DNA of 64,000 bases, taken from PGYT01 sp963675055 (GTDB taxonomy: Bacteria; Bacteroidota; Ignavibacteria; Ignavibacteriales; Melioribacteraceae). Shown here piece after piece: positions 44,788-53,617 of the stretch. Position 1 is the stretch's first letter. Each line of letters starts with the position of its first letter. The position numbers were made by a program, and so were the translations under genes. Location of the stretch: assembly GCA_963675055.2 (NCBI GenBank), contig CAXXJE010000004.1:744001-808000 (forward strand). The letters run 5' to 3'. The notes under the pieces are model-generated. The model was not told where the DNA came from. It did not search any database and was given only the letters and a program-made list of their open reading frames with translations.

Positions 44788-46842
44788 ATGTATAAAGAAA
44801 GAGCATTAACTTACAGTGTATTAGCTCACATTAGAAACAAAGCAACTCTTGCAAAAGGAACTTTAGACATTTTCATCCCATTGATAAAACGCGTTATTTC
44901 AAAAATGAATTTGGAAAATATACACAGTGGTAAGAATATAATAGAAATTAAAAATTATTCTGACAATTTATACAATATAGATTTTCCAATTCCTGTTTTA
45001 AGAAAGTTATTACAGATAATTGCTGAAGAATGCAATTCAAGTGGAGAAAAGAAATTTATATTATACAATGATGATGCTTTTGTAATTTCTGAATATTTAT
45101 TCACAGAATTTGAAGTGATTATTAAAACTCATAAAGATGAGATAAATAGTTTGGAAAAACTATTTAAAGATTTTTGTGAATCTTCTGATATTAAAGATTT
45201 CAAAAGTGAATCCATATTTAAATTCATTGAAAAAAACAAATATTCTCTATCGAGATATTTCTCACAATCTGAACTCACTAACGGTGAAGATTTCACATTA
45301 GAAGCAGAATTTGTCGATTTTTTTAAGAAATTTCCACCGCTTTATGACCAACTGAAGAAAATATATCTTGGCTCATTATTATCAAGTTATATTGAATACA
45401 ATCCAAGCAATGTAAAAATGGGTGTGGAATTGTTATTAGATACTAATTTCATTCTTGGATTGCTCGACCTTAACACACCAGAATCAACACATACGTGTAG
45501 GACTCTAATTGAAATAGCATGTAATCTGGGGTATAAAATTCGAGTATTAACTGATACTATTGACGAGATGAGGTTATTATTAAAGGCTAAGTCAGAAAAT
45601 TTTAGTGAATCATTTTTAGTAAAAAAAGTATACCCAGAAGATATTTATAACGCTTGTGACCGAAGGAAATTATCGAGGGTAGATTTAGAAAGAATTGCAG
45701 ATAACCTTGAAGCAGAATTTCCTAAATATAGCATCACAATAATTTATGATACTACCAAATATAAGAACATTGCTAAATACAGTGATGAATATAAATCTCT
45801 AAAAAAAATAAGGTCATCAGAAAGATCCGCCATGCATGACGCAATAGCTTTAAATTATGTTAAACATATTCGGAAGAAAAATATTTATGATTTTGAGAAT
45901 GTTAATTGTTGGTTTTTAAATAATACTATCAATAGAGAAGGCTCAACTACATACGATCCTCATGGGAAGCAGCCTTATGCTATCAAAGCGGATGACTTGT
46001 TAAACATTATTTGGTTAAGTAATCCCAAAACAACTGAACAATATGATCATAGTGATATTGCCGATATTGGACTTGCTTCACTCGTATCGCTGACATTAAA
46101 TGATTCCCTTCCAAAAGCAACGATTATACAAGAACTTGATGACAATATACATAAATATGCTAGTGAAATATTAGATGACACAGATATTGTTAAACTTGCC
46201 AGTAGAATAGCTAATAAACAGTTAAAAGATATTGAATCTATAAACAAATTGGCAAAAACAGACAAAGAAGAATTTGTGAAGCGGCTAGAAAAAGAAGCTG
46301 ACAAACAAAAGAAAATAGATAATGCACGCTTTGAAAGACTAGAAAAAGAAGTAAATAAAATTATTCAAAAATCTGAAGAACTTGAAAAAATAAGAGAGAA
46401 CTATGAGCTAAAAACTAAAAACAATGATGAATTTGTCAGTTCTTTAAAAACAGAAAATAAAGAAAAGGATGAAACGATAAAGGAATTGAAAGACAAACTT
46501 GATAGTATTGAGAAAAATCAAAAGTTAGAAAAGAAAGATGAAATTATTGATAATGAGTTGAAGAAATGGCGAAATAAATCATGGAGAGAATTATTTATTT
46601 GTTTATTACTGCTTTTATTATCTGTCGCTTGTATACTCTATATTTCTAATTGGAGTCATATTAAAGCTATGGAATATATATATTCATTTAAAACAAATGT
46701 ATTAATTACTTCAATTGTGGGATTATTGGTAATGATTTTTAATGGATTTGTTCTAAAATCACTCTACGATAAATATCGCAATTATTCTAATATCGAAAAT
46801 TTTAAAAAGAGCATTAAAATTCCAAAAGAACTTGACGAATAG
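44788..46842 (+). CDS. Membrane-anchored PIN-domain protein with coiled coil
   Basis: A 684-aa protein. Residues 1-~205 are helical and unrecognised. Residues ~212-385 resemble a PIN nuclease: ELLLDTNFILGLLD with D218, TDTIDEMRLL with E260, SAMHDAIAL with D351, and WFLNNT in the position of the fourth acidic motif. Residues ~480-590 form a long Lys/Glu-rich coiled coil. Two hydrophobic segments follow (ELFICLLLLLLSVACILYI and NVLITSIVGLLVMIFNG), with a short cytosolic tail. A membrane-tethered ribonuclease is the best reading; a defence or toxin-like role is inference. It is AT-rich, lies just right of the IS element and heads the plus-strand cassette-like region. Confidence 0.65.
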   Translation: MYKERALTYSVLAHIRNKATLAKGTLDIFIPLIKRVISKMNLENIHSGKNIIEIKNYSDNLYNIDFPIPVLRKLLQIIAEECNSSGEKKFILYNDDAFVISEYLFTEFEVIIKTHKDEINSLEKLFKDFCESSDIKDFKSESIFKFIEKNKYSLSRYFSQSELTNGEDFTLEAEFVDFFKKFPPLYDQLKKIYLGSLLSSYIEYNPSNVKMGVELLLDTNFILGLLDLNTPESTHTCRTLIEIACNLGYKIRVLTDTIDEMRLLLKAKSENFSESFLVKKVYPEDIYNACDRRKLSRVDLERIADNLEAEFPKYSITIIYDTTKYKNIAKYSDEYKSLKKIRSSERSAMHDAIALNYVKHIRKKNIYDFENVNCWFLNNTINREGSTTYDPHGKQPYAIKADDLLNIIWLSNPKTTEQYDHSDIADIGLASLVSLTLNDSLPKATIIQELDDNIHKYASEILDDTDIVKLASRIANKQLKDIESINKLAKTDKEEFVKRLEKEADKQKKIDNARFERLEKEVNKIIQKSEELEKIRENYELKTKNNDEFVSSLKTENKEKDETIKELKDKLDSIEKNQKLEKKDEIIDNELKKWRNKSWRELFICLLLLLLSVACILYISNWSHIKAMEYIYSFKTNVLITSIVGLLVMIFNGFVLKSLYDKYRNYSNIENFKKSIKIPKELDE

Positions 46843-46859
46843 TTCTTTTCATTAACCAC

Positions 46860-47160
46860 CTAAACAGTGTTGCCCCGATGAAGAGCATCGGGATAAACAA
46901 GCGGAATGCCCCGACAAAGAACGCCGGGGTTAACTTTCAGCCGGTCGTCCGGCGGTTGCCGGATTTACCGACATTCATTCGCTTTTTGCGACTTGAATAG
47001 CTGACGGATCGGACTCTAAAACTTTGGTGTTAGTTAAATTCTGTAGCATTTGATCTAAGGGAACAAGCAGTTAATGAAAAATAGATTATAAATTATTAGT
47101 GTTGTGTAGTAAGTTGCTTCCCTATTATGGGCTGCGCCTTAGAAACCACACCGTTATACC
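46860..47160. other. Non-coding gap with hairpins and an attC-like right end
   Basis: The ~340-bp gap between two AT-rich genes begins with AACAGTGTTG (46863-46872), resembling the complement of the attC-like arm at 51612-51619. It then has hairpins CCCGATG/CATCGGG (46874-46892) and CCCCG/CGGGG (46909-46928). At 47098-47160 is an imperfect palindrome with GGGCTGCGCCTTAGAAACCAC and the terminal GTTATAC (47153-47159), similar to the sites near 49690 and 51600. These could be integron attC parts. No gene is seen in the gap. Confidence 0.45.
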
Positions 47161-47184
47161 GCAAAAATTATTTGAGTGAATATT

Positions 47185-48888
47185 ATGATAGATACATATC
47201 TTGAAAGAAGGTTGATTTACTTACAGAAGAAATTTGAAGAAGGGAAAATTCTATTTCATAGTTCTTTTTTTCAAGAAGAAGATAAGAAAAAATTGATCGA
47301 TGAATTAAAACTAGTAAAAAGTTTACCGAATGGTAAAATTGATATTAATTCCGCAACGCCCCTAGTAAGATCATTTGCAAGAACTTTTTACAACTTAGAT
47401 AAATATGTCATTGAAGAATCTAAAACTGAAGTAAAAGATGACATTTTGGTTTCACTATCTGATGTGATAAGGGTACAAAGAGAGTATTTTAATTTATTAG
47501 AAGAATTCTTTATAGCAGCAACCGGTGAAAAACCTGAGAAATTTTTAAATAATGATGAAAATTTCTCAGATGGTATCCATAAAAGAAATGCATCCTCCCT
47601 AGCGAAGCTAATGGAAAAGGCATATCCAGTTTATATCCCCATAATACAAGACTTTCATACAAAAAATCTAAATGTACTTATAAAATCAAAAGATGTAATC
47701 GGCGGTATCAAATGTGTGTATGGCGGTTCATCTAGGGTTAATCAATCAACATTCGATAGTTATAGAAAAATGGCTTTGTATTCCGATACTGTATTTATCC
47801 CAGATCCCATTATACCTTGGTTGGAAGTAGAAAGAAAAGAAGAACGATTCAATCTTGTTTATCTACTTCAATCCTGTTACTATTTGCTAAAATATAAACC
47901 TCTCATTGACGCCGATTTGCCATATCCCGCAGTAATTGTTTTTCCAAGTTTTGAAAAATCACTTGAACAAAGAGATGAATTCACAAAAGATGGTATTTCT
48001 TCACTAATAATCAGATTCTTTTCTCATTATCTAGAGGGGAATTTCGAAGATGAACGCGAAATTTTTTCTTATGTGGTAGGCACAGGGAAAGAAAATTTTC
48101 GTTCAACGGTCATTAACAAAAAACTCTTCATTCCGCCTAACTCTTCATTTCCAAAATCTTTTGATGATGCGTATAGTAAATATATCGAGTTTGTAAAAGA
48201 AGAAAGATCAGATGAGTTTGTAAAAGCAATTCTTTCAAGTCCTCCTGAAACAGTAGTGCTAAATGGAATATTAGAGAGAATTGCTCCACAGTATCACGTA
48301 TTAGATAATTCAAGGATGTTAAATGCCCATCCACTTTTTTATTTATCTGTATTCTATCATTATTACATTCTTTGTGCTAATATAATTCAATCTGATTTTA
48401 CCGAATTAGGAATGATTGATAAAAACACTTTAAATATTCTCAATGGTCTTAACCATCCAAGCAATGATTGGTTAGGAAATGTTCCATTCAATGATCTTGT
48501 GGCTTTTAGAAAGGATAACCTGAATGAAGAGTTTCGTAAAAAGTTGAATGAAAACATTAATGAATTGAGAAATGTATCTCTTGATAATATAAATATTGCT
48601 GTAAGTGAGATTGGGCGTTCGCTTGCATCAATTATTACTGAACATAATAAGGTTGCAAAAAAGATTTCTGACGAATATCTAAAGAAACATATTGTAACAG
48701 CTGGGTTAAGTATTTTAACTCTTGGAGTCAGTCTATATCCTTTCTTAACTCCATTGCTTGGGACACTTACAGCTTTGAGTCCTTTAGGTAAATATACTTA
48801 TGACAACCTAAATTATTACACTAATAGAAAGCCATTAAAAAAAAGTATGATGGGAATATTGGCAGACGCACATAAAAGTGCGGTATAA
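47185..48888 (+). CDS. Hypothetical protein, AT-rich accessory gene
   Basis: A 567-aa protein of no family I recognise. It starts MIDTYLERRLIYLQKKFEEG, is acidic/basic mixed and probably helical, with GGIKCVYGGSSRVNQSTF (~175-190) as a distinctive Gly-rich stretch and FIPDPIIPWLEVER after it. Near the C-terminus a hydrophobic stretch (TAGLSILTLGVSLYPFLTPL then LGTLTAL) may insert in the membrane. ATG 47185 is preferred over a GTG three codons earlier. GTATAAC, a possible attC end, overlaps its stop codon. No function is offered; the setting suggests a mobile cassette gene. Confidence 0.65.
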   Translation: MIDTYLERRLIYLQKKFEEGKILFHSSFFQEEDKKKLIDELKLVKSLPNGKIDINSATPLVRSFARTFYNLDKYVIEESKTEVKDDILVSLSDVIRVQREYFNLLEEFFIAATGEKPEKFLNNDENFSDGIHKRNASSLAKLMEKAYPVYIPIIQDFHTKNLNVLIKSKDVIGGIKCVYGGSSRVNQSTFDSYRKMALYSDTVFIPDPIIPWLEVERKEERFNLVYLLQSCYYLLKYKPLIDADLPYPAVIVFPSFEKSLEQRDEFTKDGISSLIIRFFSHYLEGNFEDEREIFSYVVGTGKENFRSTVINKKLFIPPNSSFPKSFDDAYSKYIEFVKEERSDEFVKAILSSPPETVVLNGILERIAPQYHVLDNSRMLNAHPLFYLSVFYHYYILCANIIQSDFTELGMIDKNTLNILNGLNHPSNDWLGNVPFNDLVAFRKDNLNEEFRKKLNENINELRNVSLDNINIAVSEIGRSLASIITEHNKVAKKISDEYLKKHIVTAGLSILTLGVSLYPFLTPLLGTLTALSPLGKYTYDNLNYYTNRKPLKKSMMGILADAHKSAV

Positions 48889-48938
48889 CCTCTTTAATAA
48901 GTAAAATCCCGATAAAAGGCATCGGGACGCCATTATAC
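48883..48938. other. attC-like palindromic site
   Basis: GTATAAC (48883-48889) overlaps the preceding stop, and ATTATAC (48932-48938) closes the site; the two are inverted with one mismatch. Between them is a hairpin TCCCGAT/ATCGGGA (48907-48927). The left 31 bases recur with few changes at 52711-52741. The layout of complementary 7-mers flanking a hairpin right at a gene end is that of an integron recombination site, though the core departs from GTTRRRY. Confidence 0.4.
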
Positions 48939-48955
48939 ACTTGGAGAATTTTAGA

Positions 48956-49558
48956 ATGAGAAAGCAATATATAATCGGGATAATGTTAATTATAAATATT
49001 TTATTGAGCTGTAATAACTCTTCTGAACCAACTATTGAAAGCCCTGATTCAAACTATTTCCCATTAGCTATTGGCAACAAATGGTATTTTAAGTTATGGG
49101 ATCAAAATAAAGAAGAATTCAGATACCCTGAAAGTTATAGCAGAATTGAGGAGATTATTTCAACAAGAAATCTTAATGAAAGGTTATTTTATTTAGTTGA
49201 AAGGAGTTATTTGCATTCGACTGGAGAAGTATGGAGAAAGGATAGTATTTATTATAATATAAGTGGAGACACTTTGTATCAAATCTTGAATAAATGGTCG
49301 TTTTCAACAGAATCATTATCAGTTTTAGCAATATTTGCAGATACGAATAATGTTAAATTTCAAATGAAATGGAATGACGATGTTTATGAAGTCTATAGTC
49401 GTTTTGAAACCGATTCTTCAATGAACTTCGTATACTATAGACCCAATTGGGTGGATTCTGGTTCAGAGAGAGTGTTCAAAAAAAACATAGGTATTGGAGA
49501 ATATATCTCTTATCAAACGGTAACTTATGATAAACTTACAGATTATCATTTATATTAG
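48956..49558 (+). CDS. Hypothetical lipoprotein
   Basis: A 200-aa lipoprotein. The signal peptide MRKQYIIGIMLIINILLSC ends in a lipobox with Cys19. The segment YFPLAIGNKWYFKLWD is a common opening of small Ignavibacteriota/Bacteroidota lipoproteins. The rest is beta-rich with no catalytic motif. The ATG at 48956 is preferred over the TTG at 48941, and GGAG lies nine bases upstream. It is bounded by an attC-like site upstream and a hairpin downstream. Confidence 0.65.
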   Translation: MRKQYIIGIMLIINILLSCNNSSEPTIESPDSNYFPLAIGNKWYFKLWDQNKEEFRYPESYSRIEEIISTRNLNERLFYLVERSYLHSTGEVWRKDSIYYNISGDTLYQILNKWSFSTESLSVLAIFADTNNVKFQMKWNDDVYEVYSRFETDSSMNFVYYRPNWVDSGSERVFKKNIGIGEYISYQTVTYDKLTDYHLY

Positions 49559-49574
49559 TCGTGAATAACCCCAC

Positions 49575-49618
49575 CCGTCCGCCCCGCAAAGCGGGGCAGG
49601 CTGTTTTAACAAATTTGT
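49575..49618 (+). terminator. GC-rich hairpin after the lipoprotein gene
   Basis: A perfect GCCCCGC-AAA-GCGGGGC stem-loop at about 49592-49608 is followed by AGGCTGTTTTAAC. It may act as a terminator. A related CCCGC-AAA-GCGGG hairpin occurs near 52913. Confidence 0.45.
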
Positions 49619-49667
49619 TAAAGGTAATCGTGCTAAGAAAGATTTTTCTAATTATAAAAACTATTAA

Positions 49668-49718
49668 CAAGTTAGGCATTATCATTATGGGCTGTGCCTT
49701 ATCAACCACGCAGGTTGC
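49668..49718. other. attC-like palindrome upstream of the HExxH protein gene
   Basis: The sequence ATTATGGGCTGTGCCTTATC (49684-49703) nearly repeats ATTATGGGCTGCGCCTTAGA from 47124-47143. It forms a stem TTAGGCA/TGCCTTA across a 16-base loop. A clear GTTATAY end is missing. It is listed as a probable degenerate member of the same site family. Confidence 0.35.
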
Positions 49719-49744
49719 TGCTTTACTAAATGCGAAATAGGACT

Positions 49745-50722
49745 ATGAATAAATTCTTTTTGATTAGTATTCTTATAATATTTTTCTTTTCTACTGTAAG
49801 TTATTCCCAGGATGCCTATGAAAAAGCATATAGTATTATTAAAGAAAGGCCGCAAACCAGTATATCACTTTTAGGAAACAGCATTCAAGTAGTTAATATT
49901 TACAAACAACAAATCATTTCTATTTATGAGTCAGGGAATAAAAGTGAGGAAGAAAGAATTGACCAATTTGTTAAAGACGTTTATATCCCGAACAAAGAAT
50001 TTTGGAATAATTTTTTTAATGAAAACGGGTTTAGGAAATGGGTTCATAAGAGTTGGGCCAAATTTAAAGATGTAAGTACTCCCGGATTTTCAATACCGTT
50101 TAAAATCAATTTTGATTCACTATTCACAGAAACTGTTGTAAAAGTAAACAAACTGACATCCAGAAAACCAGTAGGAAAATGGTACCTGGTATACGGCAAT
50201 AAAGCAGCAAATATGGGCGGCTTTTATAACGGTGATATGTTTGTTGATTTCTTCGGGATCGGAAATAGCGGTACAGAACATTTAATATTTAATCTGCCAC
50301 ACGAAATAAACCATCAAATATTTTCAAATTCCAATAACGACAACCGAACATTACTATATACAATAATAGATGAAGGATTCGCCTGCTATGTTAATTGTTT
50401 ATATTGGGACAAAAATATTCTTCCGGCAAAAAGTATAAATTTCACAGATGCAGAATGGGATTGGTGTATTAAGAATGAAAGCAGGATATTTAATTATGCA
50501 AAAGCTTATTTGGATTCAACAGATAGAAAGATAATAAACAGTTTTCAACGAGCACATCAATATATTTTTGATAGCGCTCCGGATAGGATAGCTTATTTTA
50601 TTGGTTTTAGGATTTGTCAAGCGTTTGTAAAAGAAAACGGGATAGAATCCTGGTCTAAAATTTATGACTTACCACCTAAGAAAGTATTAGAACTTAGCGG
50701 TTATCAACGAAACGGTTGGTAA
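49745..50722 (+). CDS. Secreted putative zinc metallopeptidase (HEINH motif)
   Basis: A 325-aa exported protein with a signal peptide ending near VSYSQ. The zincin motif HEINH lies in FNLPHEINHQIF (about 186-190), and the likely third ligand is Glu in IIDEGFACYV about 20 residues later. This pattern resembles gluzincin-like DUF2268 proteases. The N-terminal ~120 residues are unrecognised. The ATG at 49745 has AGG just upstream; the ATG at 49730 would add five residues. A peptidase activity is inferred from the motif only. Confidence 0.62.
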   Translation: MNKFFLISILIIFFFSTVSYSQDAYEKAYSIIKERPQTSISLLGNSIQVVNIYKQQIISIYESGNKSEEERIDQFVKDVYIPNKEFWNNFFNENGFRKWVHKSWAKFKDVSTPGFSIPFKINFDSLFTETVVKVNKLTSRKPVGKWYLVYGNKAANMGGFYNGDMFVDFFGIGNSGTEHLIFNLPHEINHQIFSNSNNDNRTLLYTIIDEGFACYVNCLYWDKNILPAKSINFTDAEWDWCIKNESRIFNYAKAYLDSTDRKIINSFQRAHQYIFDSAPDRIAYFIGFRICQAFVKENGIESWSKIYDLPPKKVLELSGYQRNGW

Positions 50723-50883
50723 GTAATTATTGTAGAGGGTGTTTGATATAAACATACGGAATAGTAGTTCCATTGCTGCCACCGTCCACACGGCGGCATA
50801 AGAGCTAAGTTGAATTTGTCAGCCCGCTTGCGGGATAATCACTCCATGACATAAAGTAACGCAATTAAGTTTTTGGAAAATAA

Positions 50884-51546
50884 ATGAAGAATATTATTCG
50901 TTTTACAGTTTTGATGCTTTTGTTTTCATTGATCAACAAAGCTCAGATTCTAAATAACATCTCTTTTAAAGTCGGATATGTATCGTCAAATGTTTCCCAT
51001 TCAATTGATGGAAGCGATGTTGATAACTTTTCCGATTGCAGATCAGGTTTTCTAATTAATCTTTCAAAGGAGTTCACTTTATCAGATATAATAAGCCTGG
51101 CTCCGTCAGTTCAGTTTAACCAAAAAGGTTTCAATGAAAACTGGAAACAAACAAATATGAGCGGAATCGTTAAAGAAGGTACCGCGAATACGAGACTGGA
51201 TTATTTATCAATATTATTATGCGCGAAAGTTAAATATAAGAATCCAATTCTTACTCCATATTTATCAGCCGGTCCAAGATTGGATTTTCTCATAAATAAA
51301 GATAATGGAATAATAGATTTAACTTCCGGTTCAATTCAAAGTGTTTGGGCAGATAATTTCAGTAAGTGGAGTTATGGTTTTTGTATTATTGCCGGAATAG
51401 AATATTGTTTAACAAAGGATTTAAATATTATATTCGAAGTTTCATATAGCCCGGATATTTCTGATTTATTAAGAGAGAGTAATTTTGCAGACTACATGAA
51501 AATGAGAAATGGATCTTTTGATATCGGGATTGGAGCGATAATATAA
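50884..51546 (+). CDS. Outer-membrane beta-barrel protein (PorT/OMP_b-brl-like)
   Basis: A 220-aa exported protein with a signal peptide ending in NKAQ. Short alternating strands follow (SFKVGYVSSNVS, LAPSVQFNQKGF, LTPYLSAGPRLDFLIN, CLTKDLNIIFEVSYS). LSAGPRLDFL and the final FDIGIGAII are typical of the eight-stranded OMP_b-brl_2/PorT-like family. Size fits one small barrel. Its stop codon lies within ATATAAC, the left end of an attC-like site. The function is unknown; it may be structural. Confidence 0.72.
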   Translation: MKNIIRFTVLMLLFSLINKAQILNNISFKVGYVSSNVSHSIDGSDVDNFSDCRSGFLINLSKEFTLSDIISLAPSVQFNQKGFNENWKQTNMSGIVKEGTANTRLDYLSILLCAKVKYKNPILTPYLSAGPRLDFLINKDNGIIDLTSGSIQSVWADNFSKWSYGFCIIAGIEYCLTKDLNIIFEVSYSPDISDLLRESNFADYMKMRNGSFDIGIGAII

Positions 51547-51623
51547 CTATAAAAAGTACACCTTAGGCGGGCAAGTGTGGCAGTGTTGCTCTTGGCTTCG
51601 GCTTAGAGACAACGCTGTTATAT
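51541..51623. other. attC-like palindromic site
   Basis: ATATAAC (51541-51547), overlapping the upstream stop codon, is the exact reverse complement of GTTATAT (51617-51623). Between them CAGTGTTG pairs with CAACGCTG around the inner GGCTTCGGCTTAGAG. Length (83 bp), position at a gene end and complementary terminal 7-mers all match integron attC sites. The core has T at one position where the classical GTTRRRY has a purine. Confidence 0.5.
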
Positions 51624-51670
51624 GGCTAAATGGGTTTTCTTCTTTACATTTAAATCATGGAGAAAAAGAA

Positions 51671-52702
51671 ATGTCAAAAGAAAATGAATCAAATCAAAAA
51701 TTGTTGTTAAATAAGATTTTTGTTTGGGTAATGATCTCTGGTTTATTATTAAGCATAATCTTATTTGTGATTGGGTATGTTTATAACAATGATGTGGTGC
51801 AAGATTTTGCTCGAATAACTGGTTCAATTGTGATCGGGGCAGTAATTGTTAATTTGATCCAAGTTAAGCTTCTGGGTGATTTTTATAGGGCTCAATCACG
51901 AGAAGCAATTACTCCTGACCTACATTTTGTAGAACAAAAGTTAATTGAAGAATTGAGAAGAATTGTTCCTGGAATCAAGCAAGAAACTCTTAGTACAATT
52001 GAGAATATCAGAGCAGAAGTAGTAGAAGCCACTCAATTTATGCAGAATGGAATCGGTGTACTTAGTGGCTCAAAATCATGTGGCATCGTTAATATTTATC
52101 CATCAAGGTATCAAAAGATCTCTGGTGCCTCCGTAATTGATACTATAGAAAAAGATTTATTTGTCGAGGAAAATAGCGTTAAAATTATGGGAATCTCTCT
52201 TGGAGATTTTTTTCTTGATAGAGGGGTTTTACATAAGTCCTTCAATAATGTAATCGAAAGGAGTTCTGAGAAAAAAGCAGATTGCAAAATAACTTTCAAA
52301 GCATTAATTGTTGATCCTAAATGTGATACTCTAAAGGAACGAGCGAGATGGGAAGCTGGCGAAGAGTATTTTAAAGAACCTGCTTTTTTTGATAGTACAA
52401 CATTTATCGAGACAGATGGTGCAGCAAGAATAGCCAAACGTTTATGTGATAAATATAAAAACTTTTTAAGAGTCCGTTTATATTCACAAGCCCCTACAGC
52501 TTTTGTTCTTTTAACGAGTCGCTATGCATTTATTGAATCATACAATTATTCAGATAGAGGAAGTAATGTTCCAATTTTGCAAGTAAATGCTGGCGAACGT
52601 TTATATCACCATTATGAAAGCCATTTTGATAATATATGGAGAGTATCCGCGGATATTTTAAACTATAATCCTTTTGCTGAAATGGATAAACTGAAATCAT
52701 AA
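51671..52702 (+). CDS. Two-TM membrane protein with PLD-like (DUF5919-type) C-terminal domain
   Basis: A 343-aa protein. Two membrane segments lie near the N-terminus (FVWVMISGLLLSIILFVIGY and ITGSIVIGAVIVNLIQV). A helical linker follows. The cytosolic C-terminal ~190 residues have IMGISLGDFFLDRG, FKALIVDPKCDTLKERARWE, RVRLYSQAPTAFVLLTSRY and a final YHHYESHFDNIW. This pattern recalls DUF5919-type, phospholipase D-fold domains that lack the HKD catalytic motif. The ATG at 51671 has GGAG nearby, while the longer frame runs into the attC-like site. A sensor or effector role is conjecture. Confidence 0.6.
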   Translation: MSKENESNQKLLLNKIFVWVMISGLLLSIILFVIGYVYNNDVVQDFARITGSIVIGAVIVNLIQVKLLGDFYRAQSREAITPDLHFVEQKLIEELRRIVPGIKQETLSTIENIRAEVVEATQFMQNGIGVLSGSKSCGIVNIYPSRYQKISGASVIDTIEKDLFVEENSVKIMGISLGDFFLDRGVLHKSFNNVIERSSEKKADCKITFKALIVDPKCDTLKERARWEAGEEYFKEPAFFDSTTFIETDGAARIAKRLCDKYKNFLRVRLYSQAPTAFVLLTSRYAFIESYNYSDRGSNVPILQVNAGERLYHHYESHFDNIWRVSADILNYNPFAEMDKLKS

Positions 52703-53190
52703 TTATTGCCGTATAACCTCGTTAATAAGTAGAATCCCGATAATCCGTCAGCCGACGGACCTCGGGACAAGATGTCAAGAGGATATAAAGAGCCAGGCAA
52801 AATAAATTTTTACTAGCTGTCACGGACCACTCCGTGACAGAAGGAACTAACGGGGAATGGTCCCTGAGTCCGTATTATGAGAAGCGGCAATTTAACATCC
52901 CCCACCCCTTTCCCGCAAAGCGGGATCTTCGACTTACTCCGAGAAGGGGAACAAAAGGGGTTGAATTGAAAAGAACAAATTGAATATTACTAAACAAAAA
53001 CAACATATTATTTAAAGATGTCACGAACCCATGTGTTTGGCCGACAAGCCCCTCAGACTCTTCATTCTATAACAGAAGGAACTTAGAGTTTAGCATCAGG
53101 GAATGGGCCCTGACGGCAGAGTAAATATGATTGATAAAAGTTGTGAAATTGGCTTATACAATTAGAGTGGATGCAACCGGTATAATCTAC
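52703..53190. other. 517-bp non-coding stretch with nested hairpins
   Basis: It begins with GTATAAC (52711-52717) and a 31-bp near-copy of 48883-48913. A nested hairpin TCCCGA-TCCGTC...GACGGA-TCGGGA follows at about 52735-52768, then a perfect hairpin TGTCACGGA-CCAC-TCCGTGACA at 52818-52839. The sequence after that (CAGAAGGAACT, then a GGGAATGGTCCCTGA-like block) recurs in altered form at about 53070-53125. CCCGC-AAA-GCGGG lies near 52913. No gene was seen. Confidence 0.6.
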
Positions 53191-53219
53191 TACAATAATT
53201 AACTATAAAAGGATACCTG

Positions 53220-53576
53220 GTGAAAAACTTAATAAAACTGGAAGAAATATCTTTATTCATTTTATCTATATTCCTGTTTACGCAACTGGATTTTTCATGG
53301 TGGTGGTTTCCCCTGTTTTTGTTAGCGCCTGATATCGGAATGCTCGGATACTCCGTTAATAATAAAACAGGTGCTATAATTTATAACATTGTTCATCACA
53401 GAGCTCTTGCAATTGGGTTATACATTATTGGAGCGATGATTGATTCCCAGGTAATTCAATTTACCGGGATTATACTTTTCGCGCATGCAACTATTGACCG
53501 TGTATTCGATTACGGATTCAAATACTTCGATGATTTCAAACATACGCATTTGACTGAGACGAATAGTGAAATCTGA
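53220..53576 (+). CDS. DUF4260 membrane protein
   Basis: A 118-aa protein with about three to four membrane segments. The DUF4260 signature is clear: WWWFPLFLLAPDIGMLGY, then YNIVHHRALAIGLYIIG and FAHATIDRVFDYGFKY. The start codon is GTG, with AAGGA seven bases upstream and no alternative ATG before the conserved region. The function of the family is unknown. It stands alone between the hairpin-rich gap and a lipoprotein gene. Confidence 0.87.
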   Translation: MKNLIKLEEISLFILSIFLFTQLDFSWWWFPLFLLAPDIGMLGYSVNNKTGAIIYNIVHHRALAIGLYIIGAMIDSQVIQFTGIILFAHATIDRVFDYGFKYFDDFKHTHLTETNSEI

Positions 53577-53617
53577 ATTTAGCGTACTTCTAATAAATAT
53601 AGGTATGGTCATTTAAA

